Shown here: positions 24,708 through 32,121 of the stretch, piece by piece
How positions within the stretch are numbered: position 1 is the first letter of the stretch
Layout: each line of letters opens with the position of its first letter
Assembly (NCBI RefSeq): GCF_004152845.1
Contig: NZ_SEON01000008.1
Coordinates: 62,001-126,000, forward strand
Length of the DNA stretch: 64,000 bases
Reading direction: 5' to 3'
Source of the DNA: Sphingobium fuliginis
GTDB taxonomy: Bacteria; Pseudomonadota; Alphaproteobacteria; Sphingomonadales; Sphingomonadaceae
Made by a program: the position numbers and the translations under genes
Notes under the pieces: model-generated
What the model saw: the letters and a program-made list of their open reading frames with translations, nothing else
The model's database searches: none
Told to the model about the DNA's origin: nothing

Positions 24708-24733
24708 CCGAAATTGCACCGGTGCAATTTCGG
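24708..24733. repeat. candidate parS site 2 (26-bp palindrome)
   Basis: CCGAAATTGCACC and GGTGCAATTTCGG, 13 perfect pairs. It lies directly beyond the 3' end of the replication gene and about 130 bp before the parA start. It shares its 18-bp core with the site at 23310-23327. It may serve both as centromere and as operator for parA. Confidence 0.65.
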
Positions 24734-24734
24734 C

Positions 24735-25898
24735 TCAGGGGCGCCCGCGTCGTGCCAGGAAACTCTCGCAGAAGCCGGTCCAGGATGCGATCAGCTTGGC
24801 GCCCTTGAGCTTCGCCAGCCTTTCGCCCATCTGCGCGCGATAGGCATCGGCAATGAGATCGATGTCCCAACCGCCGCCAGCCGAACGGCCGATGGCCGCG
24901 AGCGTGTCCGAGCCAAAGCGGATCGTGCCGTTCGGGAAGGTGACCTCCCCTGCCCCAGCCTTATCCTTTGACACCAAGGCCGCCACCGCCGCCTGTGTGA
25001 CAGCCTCGACGGCAACGGTCTCCACCTCGTCCTCGCGCCGCGCCTTTCTGCCCGCAGAGTGCCGACCGATCTCATCCACGGTCGCGATTTGGGCCGGAGC
25101 ATCCTTGGGCTCAAAGCGGAATTCGATTTCGGTGACAGTTCTGCCCTGGCGGATCTCCCGCCACTCCACGCGAAAATGGGCGAGCTGGTCGATTTCGGCC
25201 TTCGCCTTTTCGAGAACTTTGCGGCGCAGCTGCGCGAAATCCTTGTAGACGTCCGGCGCGATGCCGAGCAGCGCACGCAGCGCCGTCATGTCGCCCTTCC
25301 AGAGCGACTGGCGCCTATGCAGCCTCAGCGCCCCGATCTCGTACAGCTTGAGCGCATAGGTTGATCGGAAGCCGAGCACCGCCTGGCGGTTCAGGACCGC
25401 ATAGGTCTCCGATTCCTGGATCAGCTTTCGGGCTTCGGGCGTGAACTCCCACTCGATCCACCCAGCGTCCGCGCCCTCTTCGTCTTCCGCTTCTTCGCGC
25501 GACGACGAGATAAGCGAAAAGCGCAGCGTCGCCTTCTTGCCGCGCCAGGACTTGTCGTCGACCGCGAAAAGCGTGCGGTGCAATTCCTCAAGCATATCCG
25601 AGATGCGCTCATTGCCCTTGTGGCCGCGGCGAATGTCCGCCTTTCGCATCTTGTGCGGGCGGTCCTCCCAGGCATCACCGCCCGCGGTCAAAATCATCAG
25701 CGCAAGCAAACGCGAAGCAGTCAGGCTAAGCGACTGGCCTTTGACGAACTTGACCTCGACGATGCTGCCGGGCTTGGCGAACTCGTCACCGCCCTTTGCC
25801 TGCAGGGCGGCAGCCACCCGCATCGCCCGTCCCGGAGAAGCGTCATCGCCGGTGGGGGAGGGCGTTACAGCGTGATCTAGGGCTTGCTCGTCATCCAT
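24735..25898 (-). CDS. Rep_3-type plasmid replication initiator
   Basis: This 387-residue protein has the two winged-helix domains of Rep_3 superfamily initiators: 'GQSLSLTASRLLALMILTAG', 'SDMLEELHRTLFAV', 'FRSTYALKLYEIGALRLHRR', 'DMTALRALLGI' and 'YKDFAQLRRKVLEKAKAEID', then 'VTEIEFRFEP'. The last 100 residues form an extension ending 'WTGFCESFLARRGRP'. These proteins bind iterons in the origin, and a row of iterons lies immediately upstream (26158-26263). With parA and parB it forms an autonomous replication and stability module. Confidence 0.88.
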   Translation of the reverse strand: MDDEQALDHAVTPSPTGDDASPGRAMRVAAALQAKGGDEFAKPGSIVEVKFVKGQSLSLTASRLLALMILTAGGDAWEDRPHKMRKADIRRGHKGNERISDMLEELHRTLFAVDDKSWRGKKATLRFSLISSSREEAEDEEGADAGWIEWEFTPEARKLIQESETYAVLNRQAVLGFRSTYALKLYEIGALRLHRRQSLWKGDMTALRALLGIAPDVYKDFAQLRRKVLEKAKAEIDQLAHFRVEWREIRQGRTVTEIEFRFEPKDAPAQIATVDEIGRHSAGRKARREDEVETVAVEAVTQAAVAALVSKDKAGAGEVTFPNGTIRFGSDTLAAIGRSAGGGWDIDLIADAYRAQMGERLAKLKGAKLIASWTGFCESFLARRGRP

Positions 25899-26334
25899 GC
25901 CATGAAGTCTGCGCCGATTCGTCCAGCGTGGGAGAAAATCTGCCTGACCTGTCCTTACGCGTCAAGTCAGGGCAGGATAGACACCGGATTCGGCCCCCAA
26001 GAGGTCAGGATGGAACTTCGCTCCGAAGCAGCAAACCATGAGGAAGTGCGGCGAGTCGCGTTTCCAAGCGCCCGGACCCGCGCAAACGGCAGCGCGGACG
26101 CCGAAGAAAGTCCCTGACGAACGCTATGGCGAGCGAATCACTCCAGCAGGAAGCTGTCCCCCATACGGTCAGGAAGGCCCCAGCAGGTCAGGTTGCATCC
26201 CCCGATCGGTCAGGGAAGCGCCCCCGGAAGGGCAGGCAAAATCCCCCGTCCGGTCAGGATAAGCTTGCTCAAACCCGCAGAAATGCTGTGCTTTCGGCCT
26301 CCTGAATCTGAATCCTTTTGAATCGGAAAAGCTT
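25899..26334. other. replication origin region (oriV)
   Basis: This region between the replication gene and the divergent ssb gene has no convincing gene. It holds a proximal GGTCAGG iteron-like copy at 26003-26009, inverted copies near 25941, and the main iteron row at 26158-26263. An AT-richer stretch follows (26300-26380). Position and repeats fit an iteron-controlled plasmid origin. Confidence 0.7.
26158..26263 (+). repeat. row of five iterons, about 22-bp period
   Basis: The unit is CCCCC-N4-GGTCAGG. The GGTCAGG (or GGGCAGG) cores are at 26167, 26186, 26208, 26230 and 26252, giving steps of 19, 22, 22 and 22 bp. A sixth matching unit, CCCCCAAGAGGTCAGG, is at about 25994-26009. Two helical turns per step is typical of initiator binding sites in Rep_3 plasmids. 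Confidence 0.75.
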
Positions 26335-26370
26335 CCGCTGCGAGCAGCGGCGTTTTGATTCTTTTTATTT
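26335..26370 (+). terminator. hairpin followed by T-rich DNA
   Basis: CCGCTGC-GA-GCAGCGG (seven perfect pairs) is followed by CGTTTTGATTCTTTTTATTTT-like T-rich sequence. It could be a rho-independent terminator on the + strand or part of the AT-rich unwinding region of the origin. Confidence 0.45.
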
Positions 26371-26489
26371 TGAGAAAGAGATCGGCGTCGCGCCTGATGC
26401 AATCGTTCAATCCCCCCGCCTGGAGGGATACGCGAAGTTAGCCGCCTACGATAGGCTGCCGGCCAAATGACCTTGCGCATGGAGGGTGC

Positions 26490-26816
26490 ATGATCAACTT
26501 CGCCAAGTTCGAGATCATCGGCCGGATCGGGGAAATCGACGCGCGGCCGAAAGTCACCCTGCTGTCGGTCTGCGCGAATTATCGCCGCAAGGGTGACGAT
26601 AACGAATGGCAGGAAGACAGCCACTGGAACCGCGTGAGCGTCTTCAGCGAAGGCCAGCGAAAACATATCGCCGACCGGGCTCAAGTCGGGGATCTCGTGC
26701 GCATAGCCGGACGGCTCAAGGACAACTCCTATGAACGCGACGGCGCGACGCACTACACAACCGATCGCATCGTCGAGGAATTCGGGATCCTGGCACCCAA
26801 AGGCATGCCGGGGTGA
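26490..26816 (+). CDS. single-stranded DNA-binding protein (first copy)
   Basis: This 108-residue OB-fold protein shows 'FEIIGRIGEIDARP' at the start, 'SHWNRVSVFSEGQRKHIADR' and 'VGDLVRIAGRLKDNSYERDG' in SSB order. It lacks the acidic 'DDEIPF' tail that recruits partners and is shorter than housekeeping SSB. GGAGG lies 8 bp before the ATG. It heads the rightward backbone operon next to the origin, so it probably protects plasmid single strands during replication or transfer. A second, tailed SSB is at 41.2 kb. Confidence 0.88.
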   Translation: MINFAKFEIIGRIGEIDARPKVTLLSVCANYRRKGDDNEWQEDSHWNRVSVFSEGQRKHIADRAQVGDLVRIAGRLKDNSYERDGATHYTTDRIVEEFGILAPKGMPG

Positions 26817-26822
26817 AATATC

Positions 26823-26836
26823 GGGGAGGGGAGGGC
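26823..26836 (+). repeat. GGGGAGGG leader element, copy 1
   Basis: GGGGAGGGGAGGGC lies just after the ssb stop and about 40 bp before the primase-like gene. It is one of five similar elements, each placed between backbone genes. Confidence 0.5.
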
Positions 26837-26877
26837 GCAATCAGCAGCGGCGCTCCACCACTTCCGAGGATTAGTCG

Positions 26878-27744
26878 ATGCCCATACCTGCTCCCCATCG
26901 CGCCAAAGCCATTGTCGAAGCCCTGGGTGGGATCTGGCGCGGTACGCGCGGCGAATGCCGGTGCCCGGCACATAACGATCATGGTCCCAGCCTGTCGGTA
27001 CGCCTGGGCGAGCGGGCGATCCTGTTCCACTGCTTTGCCGGCTGCGACACGCGCGATGTTCTGGCTGCTTTGCGCCGGCGCAAACTTCACGATGCGGAGC
27101 CGCTCACAATGCCGCGCCCGAAGGCGGCCGCGGACCATCGCGCTCTTGCACTTCGCCTATGGAAGGCGAGCCAGCCCATCGCCGGATCTCCAGCGGCCGA
27201 TTATCTGGCGGCGCGCGGTCTGCCGCCTCCCTATCCGCGTTGCCTGCGCTACAACCCGCGCACCATCGTCGGGGCCGGTGAGCGCCGCCGGTTCTTTCCG
27301 GCGATGATCGCCGCGGTCGAGAATGATCTGGGGGTTGTCGCCGTCCAGCGGACCTGCCTCGATCTCGCCGACATCCTGCACAAACCCATGCCAAAGCCGA
27401 AGATTGCCCTTGGCCTTCTCGGCGACGCGGCCATTCGTCTGGCGCCGGCCGGCGAGGAGCTTGGCCTTGCCGAAGGCATCGAGGACGCCCTTTCAGCAAT
27501 GGCCTGGTTCGGAACGCCCACCTGGGCGCTGGGCGGGGTCGAACGCCTTGGGCTTGTCGCCATCCCCGAACGGGTCAAGCGTATCATCGTCTATGGCGAT
27601 CGCGGTGCCGCCGCTGCCGCCATGCTCAAAAAAGCCCGCCCCCATCTCACAGCCAATGGACGCGAACTGGTGCTCCGGCTGCCGGAACGGCACGCGGACT
27701 GGAATGATGCTTGGCGTGTCCGCCGGGCCGCCGAGGCGGCCTGA
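26878..27744 (+). CDS. plasmid primase-like protein: CHC2-type zinc finger plus Toprim domain
   Basis: This 288-residue protein has an N-terminal zinc-finger set Cys-x-Cys-x2-His...Cys-x3-Cys ('CRCPAHNDHGPSLSV', 'ILFHCFAGCDTRDVL'), as in DnaG-type primases. A DUF7146-like middle follows ('AADYLAARGLPPPYPRCLRY'), then a C-terminal Toprim domain ('EELGLAEGIEDALSAMAWFG' with its Glu, and 'RIIVYGDRGAAAAAM' with its acidic residue). Such proteins accompany conjugative or phage-like elements and probably prime complementary strand synthesis. It lies in the ssb-primase-helicase run. Confidence 0.82.
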   Translation: MPIPAPHRAKAIVEALGGIWRGTRGECRCPAHNDHGPSLSVRLGERAILFHCFAGCDTRDVLAALRRRKLHDAEPLTMPRPKAAADHRALALRLWKASQPIAGSPAADYLAARGLPPPYPRCLRYNPRTIVGAGERRRFFPAMIAAVENDLGVVAVQRTCLDLADILHKPMPKPKIALGLLGDAAIRLAPAGEELGLAEGIEDALSAMAWFGTPTWALGGVERLGLVAIPERVKRIIVYGDRGAAAAAMLKKARPHLTANGRELVLRLPERHADWNDAWRVRRAAEAA

Positions 27745-27746
27745 AA

Positions 27747-27758
27747 GGGGAGGGAGCC
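27747..27758 (+). repeat. GGGGAGGG leader element, copy 2
   Basis: GGGGAGGGAGCC follows the primase stop; between it and the next ATG is a seven-pair hairpin, ACCTGGC (27771) and GCCAGGT (27784). Confidence 0.5.
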
Positions 27759-27810
27759 TTCCGGCTGATGACCTGGCGCTGATGCCAGGTGTCAGACCTG
27801 GAGATGCCCC

Positions 27811-30800
27811 ATGGCCACACACCCCCTCGCGCTCACGCTGCCGCTCGATGATCCCGCCCGTACCGCTGCTCAAGGCATAGCCGACCGGCTGTCCGAAGGA
27901 TGTCCGGTTGCACGTAACGACCTCCTTGCCGAAATGACCTCCGCTTTCGGTGGCTCGAGCGCCGATGGCCTGTGGTCATTGCGCGACGCCTACGATGTGC
28001 TCGAACTCGCGCAGGTCCTCCATCTGAAGAACGCGACGCTCCCGGCAGATGCGAATGCGCGGCTCGCCCAGCGGATCGCTATGACGGCGGCGCTTCCCAC
28101 GCAAAGCGTGCGTAGCGAAACGCAGATCGCGTTCCAGCAATTCTCGACACCGGCGCCGATCGGCTTCCTTGCCGCCAAGGCAGCCGCGATCACGGCACAC
28201 GATATCGTGCTCGAGCCCTCGGCCGGGACCGGCCTCCTGGCCGTACACGCCCATCTCGCCGGCGCGCGCCTCCTTCTCAATGATATCGATGCCTGGCGCA
28301 CGCGTTTGCTGCGTCACGCCTTTCCCGAAGGCAGGCTGAGCACGCATGATGGCGAACTGATCGACGATATGCTCGATCCGCAACTGGTGCCGAGCGTCGT
28401 GCTCCTCAATCCGCCCTTCTCGCGAAGCCAGGGGCGCGCGCGCGATCGCCATGCCGCGCTTCGCCATTTGCGCTCCGCGCTGTTGCGGCTTGCTCCAGGC
28501 GGGCGCTGCGCCGTTATTCTCCCCGACCGCATCGAGACGGAGGACGCGGATTGGCTGCACGCCACTGCGGGCGCGCATGCCCGGCTGCATCTCGACCTGC
28601 CGCCCGATGCCTATGCCAAGCACGGCACCGGCCAGGCAGTCCAGCTCATACTCCTCGAAAAGGACGGGGCAGGGGGCTCGGTCCCGCGCCAGACCTGCAC
28701 GACGCTCGGCGCTGCGCTTGCGGCCATCGATGCGATGGCGACCCCATGCGCGCCGCAGCCGCAGCCGATCTCCCGCCCCAGCGGATTGTTCCGGGGCCTC
28801 ACGCGGCGGACCCGCCCCGTCTGCTCGCGTGCGGCGGTGACCCTGCCCACGACCCGCGCGGTCGCCTATCACCGTCTCGACGCGCCCGCACCCGCGGGCG
28901 AACCGCAAGGGATTTACCTGCCCTATCGGCCGAGCCGTCTGCTGATTGCCGATGCTCGTGAGCACCCAAGCGCGCTGGTCGAATCGCAGGCAATGGGATC
29001 GATTGCCGCACCCCCGGTCGCTTATGAACCCGTGCTGCCGGCCAGGATCCTGGACGACGGCCTGCTCTCGGACGCGCAGCTCGAAACGCTGATCTACGCT
29101 GGCGCGGCGTTCGAGCGCGATCTTCCCGGGCGGTTCATATCCAGCGAGGAGGGTCTTTCGCTGTCGCCGGCAGAGGCCGGTAACGCCTATCGGACCGGCT
29201 TTTTCCTTGGCGATGGCACGGGCGCCGGCAAGGGGCGGCAGGTGGCAGGCGTCATCCTCGACCAGTGGTTGCGTGGCAACCGCCGCCACCTCTGGATATC
29301 CAAGAGCGAGACGCTGGTCGAAGACGCTCGCCGGGACTGGTCGGCGCTTGGCGGCTTGCCGCTCGACATCCAGCATCTCAACCAGTGGAAGCTCGGCACC
29401 CCGATCGCGCTGGGCGATGGGATCCTCTTCCTGACCTATGCCACCCTGCGCTCCAACCGCGGCGACAGGGGCACGCGGCTGCGCCAGCTGATCGAATGGA
29501 TGGGTGAGGATTTCAGCGGCGTCATCGTTTTCGACGAGGCGCATGAAATGGCCGGGGTGGCCGGCGGCGAGGGCCGGTTCGGCGCCACGAAAGGGTCCGA
29601 GCAGGGCATTGCCGGCGTCCGCCTGCAAAATCTCGCTCCGCGCGCCCGGATTCTCTACGCCTCGGCGACGGGCGCCTCGGATGTCAACAATCTTGCCTAT
29701 GCGACACGCCTCGGATTGTGGGGACCGCAGACGGCCTTCGCCGACCGGCGGGCCTTCGTGGAATCCCTGCGCCGAGGCGGCATCGCGGCGATGGAGTTGA
29801 TCGCCCGCGACCTCAAAGCGCAGGGCCTCTATGCCGCGCGGGCGCTCAGCTTCGCCGGCGTCGAATATGACATCCTCGAGCATCGGCTCAGCGAAGAACA
29901 GATCGCCGTCTACAATGCCTATGCCGATGCCTGGGCGATCATTCACAACAATCTGCAGGCCGCGCTCGCCGCCACGCGCGTCACCGACGGCTTCAGCGGT
30001 GCCACCTATAATAGCGGCGCGAAGGCCGCGGCATTGTCGATCTTCGAATCGACCAAGCAACGCTTCTTCGGCCAGATCCTGCTGTCGATGAAGCTGCCCT
30101 CGCTGATCCCGGCGATCGCCGCCGATCTCGCGCGCGGCGACTGCGCCGTCGTCCAGCTCGTGTCGACCTCGGAAGCGATGCTCGATCGTGCCCTTGCCGA
30201 CCTGTCCCCCGAGGAGCGCGCCTGGCTCGATATCGAGCTGTCCCCGCGCGAATTCCTGGTCGATTATCTGACCGCGGCCTTTCCCGTGCGCCAGATGCGC
30301 ACCTATACCGACGATAGCGGCACGGTGCGCTCGGAACCGATGATCGACGAGGCCGGGCAGCCCGTGCTGTGCCGGGAAGCGATGGCCATGCGCGACCAGC
30401 TCCTCGAGCAACTCTGTGCGCTGCCGGTCGTCGGCTCGGCGCTCGATCACATAATCGGGCATTTCGGGACGGAGGCTGTGGCCGAGGTGACGGGCCGCAG
30501 CCGGCGGATCGTCGTCGATGCCGACGGCCGTCAGCGGATCGAACGGCGCAGCGCGCGCACGAACCTCGCGGAGACCGACATCTTCATGCGCGGCGAAAAG
30601 CGCATCCTGATCTTCTCCGACGCCGGCGGCACGGGGCGGAGTTACCACGCCAGCCTCGACGCGCCCAATCAGAGCCGCCGCATTCACTATCTCCTCGAGC
30701 CCGGTTGGCGCGCGGACGCGGCGATCCAGGGGCTGGGCCGCACGCACCGCACCCACCAAGCCTGCCCGCCCTTGTTTCGGCCCGTTTCCACCGATTGCCG

Positions 30801-32010
30801 TGGCGAACGGCGGTTCATCTCGACCATCGCCCGGCGCCTCGACAGCCTGGGCGCGCTGACCCGTGGCCAACGCCAGACCGGCGGGCAGGGACTTTTCGAC
30901 CCCCGCGACAATCTGGAGTCCGACTTCGCGCGGGAATCGCTCGACCAGTGGTTTCGCCTGCTGTTCCAGGCAAAACTCCAATCGGTCCACTTCGATCAGT
31001 TCCAGGCGCTCACCGGTTTGAACCTGGCCGGGGAGGGCGGGGGGCTCACCGAGACCTTGCCCACGATCCAGCGGTGGTTGAACCGCATCCTGGCGCTGCG
31101 CATCGACCTGCAGAACGCGATCTTCGACGAATATCTCGGCTTGATCGAAGCACGGGTGGAAAAGGCACGCGAGGCCGGCACCCTCGATCTTGGCGTCGAA
31201 ACGATCGCGGCCGACCGTATTTCGATCCTCGACCGGACGGTGATCCGGCGCGATCCCGTGAGCGGCGCCGAAACCGAGATCCTGCGTATCGAAACCGAGG
31301 AGCGATATCGGCCGCTGACCCTGGAGCGAGCGCATTGGCTTCTGGCCGACCCGGAAGCGCGCGGGTTGATCAACCCGCGTTCCGGCAAGGCCGCCATTTG
31401 CCGGCCGACCTTCTCGCTGACGGACGAAGAGGGGCGGACCGTGCGCCGCTATGAGCTGGTGCGGCCGACGCGCACCGAACGGCACCGGCAGGACCTCTTC
31501 GCCGAAACCCATTGGACCGACGTGGACCGGGCGAGCTTCGACGAAGCCTGGCAGGCCGAATGCGACGCAATGGCGGCGCAGACGCGCACGCAGATCATCT
31601 ATCTGGTCACTGGCCTGCTGCTTCCGGTGTGGGGCAAGCTGCCCGACGATCATGTCCAGGTCTGGCGGCTGACGAGCGATGACGGCCAGTCGCTTCTCGG
31701 GCGTCTTATTCCGGCGCCGCTGGTTGAGCGGATTGCCAGCGCATTCGGCATCGCGGCCCATGTCGAGATCGACCTCGGCGCGCGGGTCGAGCACGTCCGC
31801 ACCTCGGGCGAGATCATGCCGATCGGAGCGCTGCGGCTGAAGCGCGCCTTGGTCGCCGGCGATCAACGCCTCGAATTGCTGGACTGGAAGCCCGAGGCGC
31901 TGCCGCATCTCAAGGCGGCGGGCTGCTTCACCGAGATCATCCAGCACCGCACGCGGCTGTTCGTTCCCCCGAGCCGCGCCCTCGAGATCCTCGCCAGGAT
32001 CACGGACTGA
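27811..32010 (+). CDS. strawberry-notch family helicase-like protein with N-terminal methyltransferase domain
   Basis: This giant protein (1399 residues) combines two parts. Residues 100-300 resemble an N6-adenine-type methyltransferase: 'DIVLEPSAGTGLLAVHAHLA' (SAM pocket) and 'NPPF' at residues 200-203. Residues 420-1250 form a strawberry-notch superfamily 2 ATPase: 'FLGDGTGAGKGRQVAGVILD' (Walker A-like, about 465-485), 'DEAH' at 575-578, 'ARILYASATGASDVNNLAYA', and a helicase C region with 'RSYHASLDAPNQSRRIHYLL' and 'AAIQGLGRTHRTHQ' (arginine motif). Such fusions are common on alphaproteobacterial plasmids and phages; their role is unproven (DNA modification, antirestriction or replication). 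The + strand is certainly coding, although a long open frame also exists opposite. Confidence 0.87.
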   Translation: MATHPLALTLPLDDPARTAAQGIADRLSEGCPVARNDLLAEMTSAFGGSSADGLWSLRDAYDVLELAQVLHLKNATLPADANARLAQRIAMTAALPTQSVRSETQIAFQQFSTPAPIGFLAAKAAAITAHDIVLEPSAGTGLLAVHAHLAGARLLLNDIDAWRTRLLRHAFPEGRLSTHDGELIDDMLDPQLVPSVVLLNPPFSRSQGRARDRHAALRHLRSALLRLAPGGRCAVILPDRIETEDADWLHATAGAHARLHLDLPPDAYAKHGTGQAVQLILLEKDGAGGSVPRQTCTTLGAALAAIDAMATPCAPQPQPISRPSGLFRGLTRRTRPVCSRAAVTLPTTRAVAYHRLDAPAPAGEPQGIYLPYRPSRLLIADAREHPSALVESQAMGSIAAPPVAYEPVLPARILDDGLLSDAQLETLIYAGAAFERDLPGRFISSEEGLSLSPAEAGNAYRTGFFLGDGTGAGKGRQVAGVILDQWLRGNRRHLWISKSETLVEDARRDWSALGGLPLDIQHLNQWKLGTPIALGDGILFLTYATLRSNRGDRGTRLRQLIEWMGEDFSGVIVFDEAHEMAGVAGGEGRFGATKGSEQGIAGVRLQNLAPRARILYASATGASDVNNLAYATRLGLWGPQTAFADRRAFVESLRRGGIAAMELIARDLKAQGLYAARALSFAGVEYDILEHRLSEEQIAVYNAYADAWAIIHNNLQAALAATRVTDGFSGATYNSGAKAAALSIFESTKQRFFGQILLSMKLPSLIPAIAADLARGDCAVVQLVSTSEAMLDRALADLSPEERAWLDIELSPREFLVDYLTAAFPVRQMRTYTDDSGTVRSEPMIDEAGQPVLCREAMAMRDQLLEQLCALPVVGSALDHIIGHFGTEAVAEVTGRSRRIVVDADGRQRIERRSARTNLAETDIFMRGEKRILIFSDAGGTGRSYHASLDAPNQSRRIHYLLEPGWRADAAIQGLGRTHRTHQACPPLFRPVSTDCRGERRFISTIARRLDSLGALTRGQRQTGGQGLFDPRDNLESDFARESLDQWFRLLFQAKLQSVHFDQFQALTGLNLAGEGGGLTETLPTIQRWLNRILALRIDLQNAIFDEYLGLIEARVEKAREAGTLDLGVETIAADRISILDRTVIRRDPVSGAETEILRIETEERYRPLTLERAHWLLADPEARGLINPRSGKAAICRPTFSLTDEEGRTVRRYELVRPTRTERHRQDLFAETHWTDVDRASFDEAWQAECDAMAAQTRTQIIYLVTGLLLPVWGKLPDDHVQVWRLTSDDGQSLLGRLIPAPLVERIASAFGIAAHVEIDLGARVEHVRTSGEIMPIGALRLKRALVAGDQRLELLDWKPEALPHLKAAGCFTEIIQHRTRLFVPPSRALEILARITD

Positions 32011-32037
32011 CCCGCGGCCGCGCCAAGCGACCGAAGA

Positions 32038-32051
32038 GAGGGGAGGGGGCC
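32038..32051 (+). repeat. GGGGAGGG leader element, copy 3
   Basis: GAGGGGAGGGGGCC lies 27 bp after the helicase stop, followed by GGCCTTCGGCC hairpin sequence and then the ParB-like gene. Confidence 0.5.
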
Positions 32052-32121
32052 TTCGGCCGGGTGGGCCTGAGTGGCTCAAGCCGGCCGACGAGGTCGGCGC
32101 AACCCTCGAAGGAGACAACCG

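Noticed and set aside
25884-26117. Possible 77-aa gene in the origin region
   Set aside because: No ribosome-binding site, no recognisable similarity, and it runs through iteron-like repeats.
26158-26263. CRISPR-like repeat array
   Set aside because: The conserved unit is short (12-16 bp) with about 22-bp period and variable 4-bp inserts; there is no 25-35 bp repeat with unique spacers and no cas gene. Iterons explain it better.
26823-26836. G-quadruplex made by the GGGGAGGGGAGGG leader element
   Set aside because: Only three G-runs are present at most copies; a stable intramolecular quadruplex needs four, so I report the repeat without that claim.
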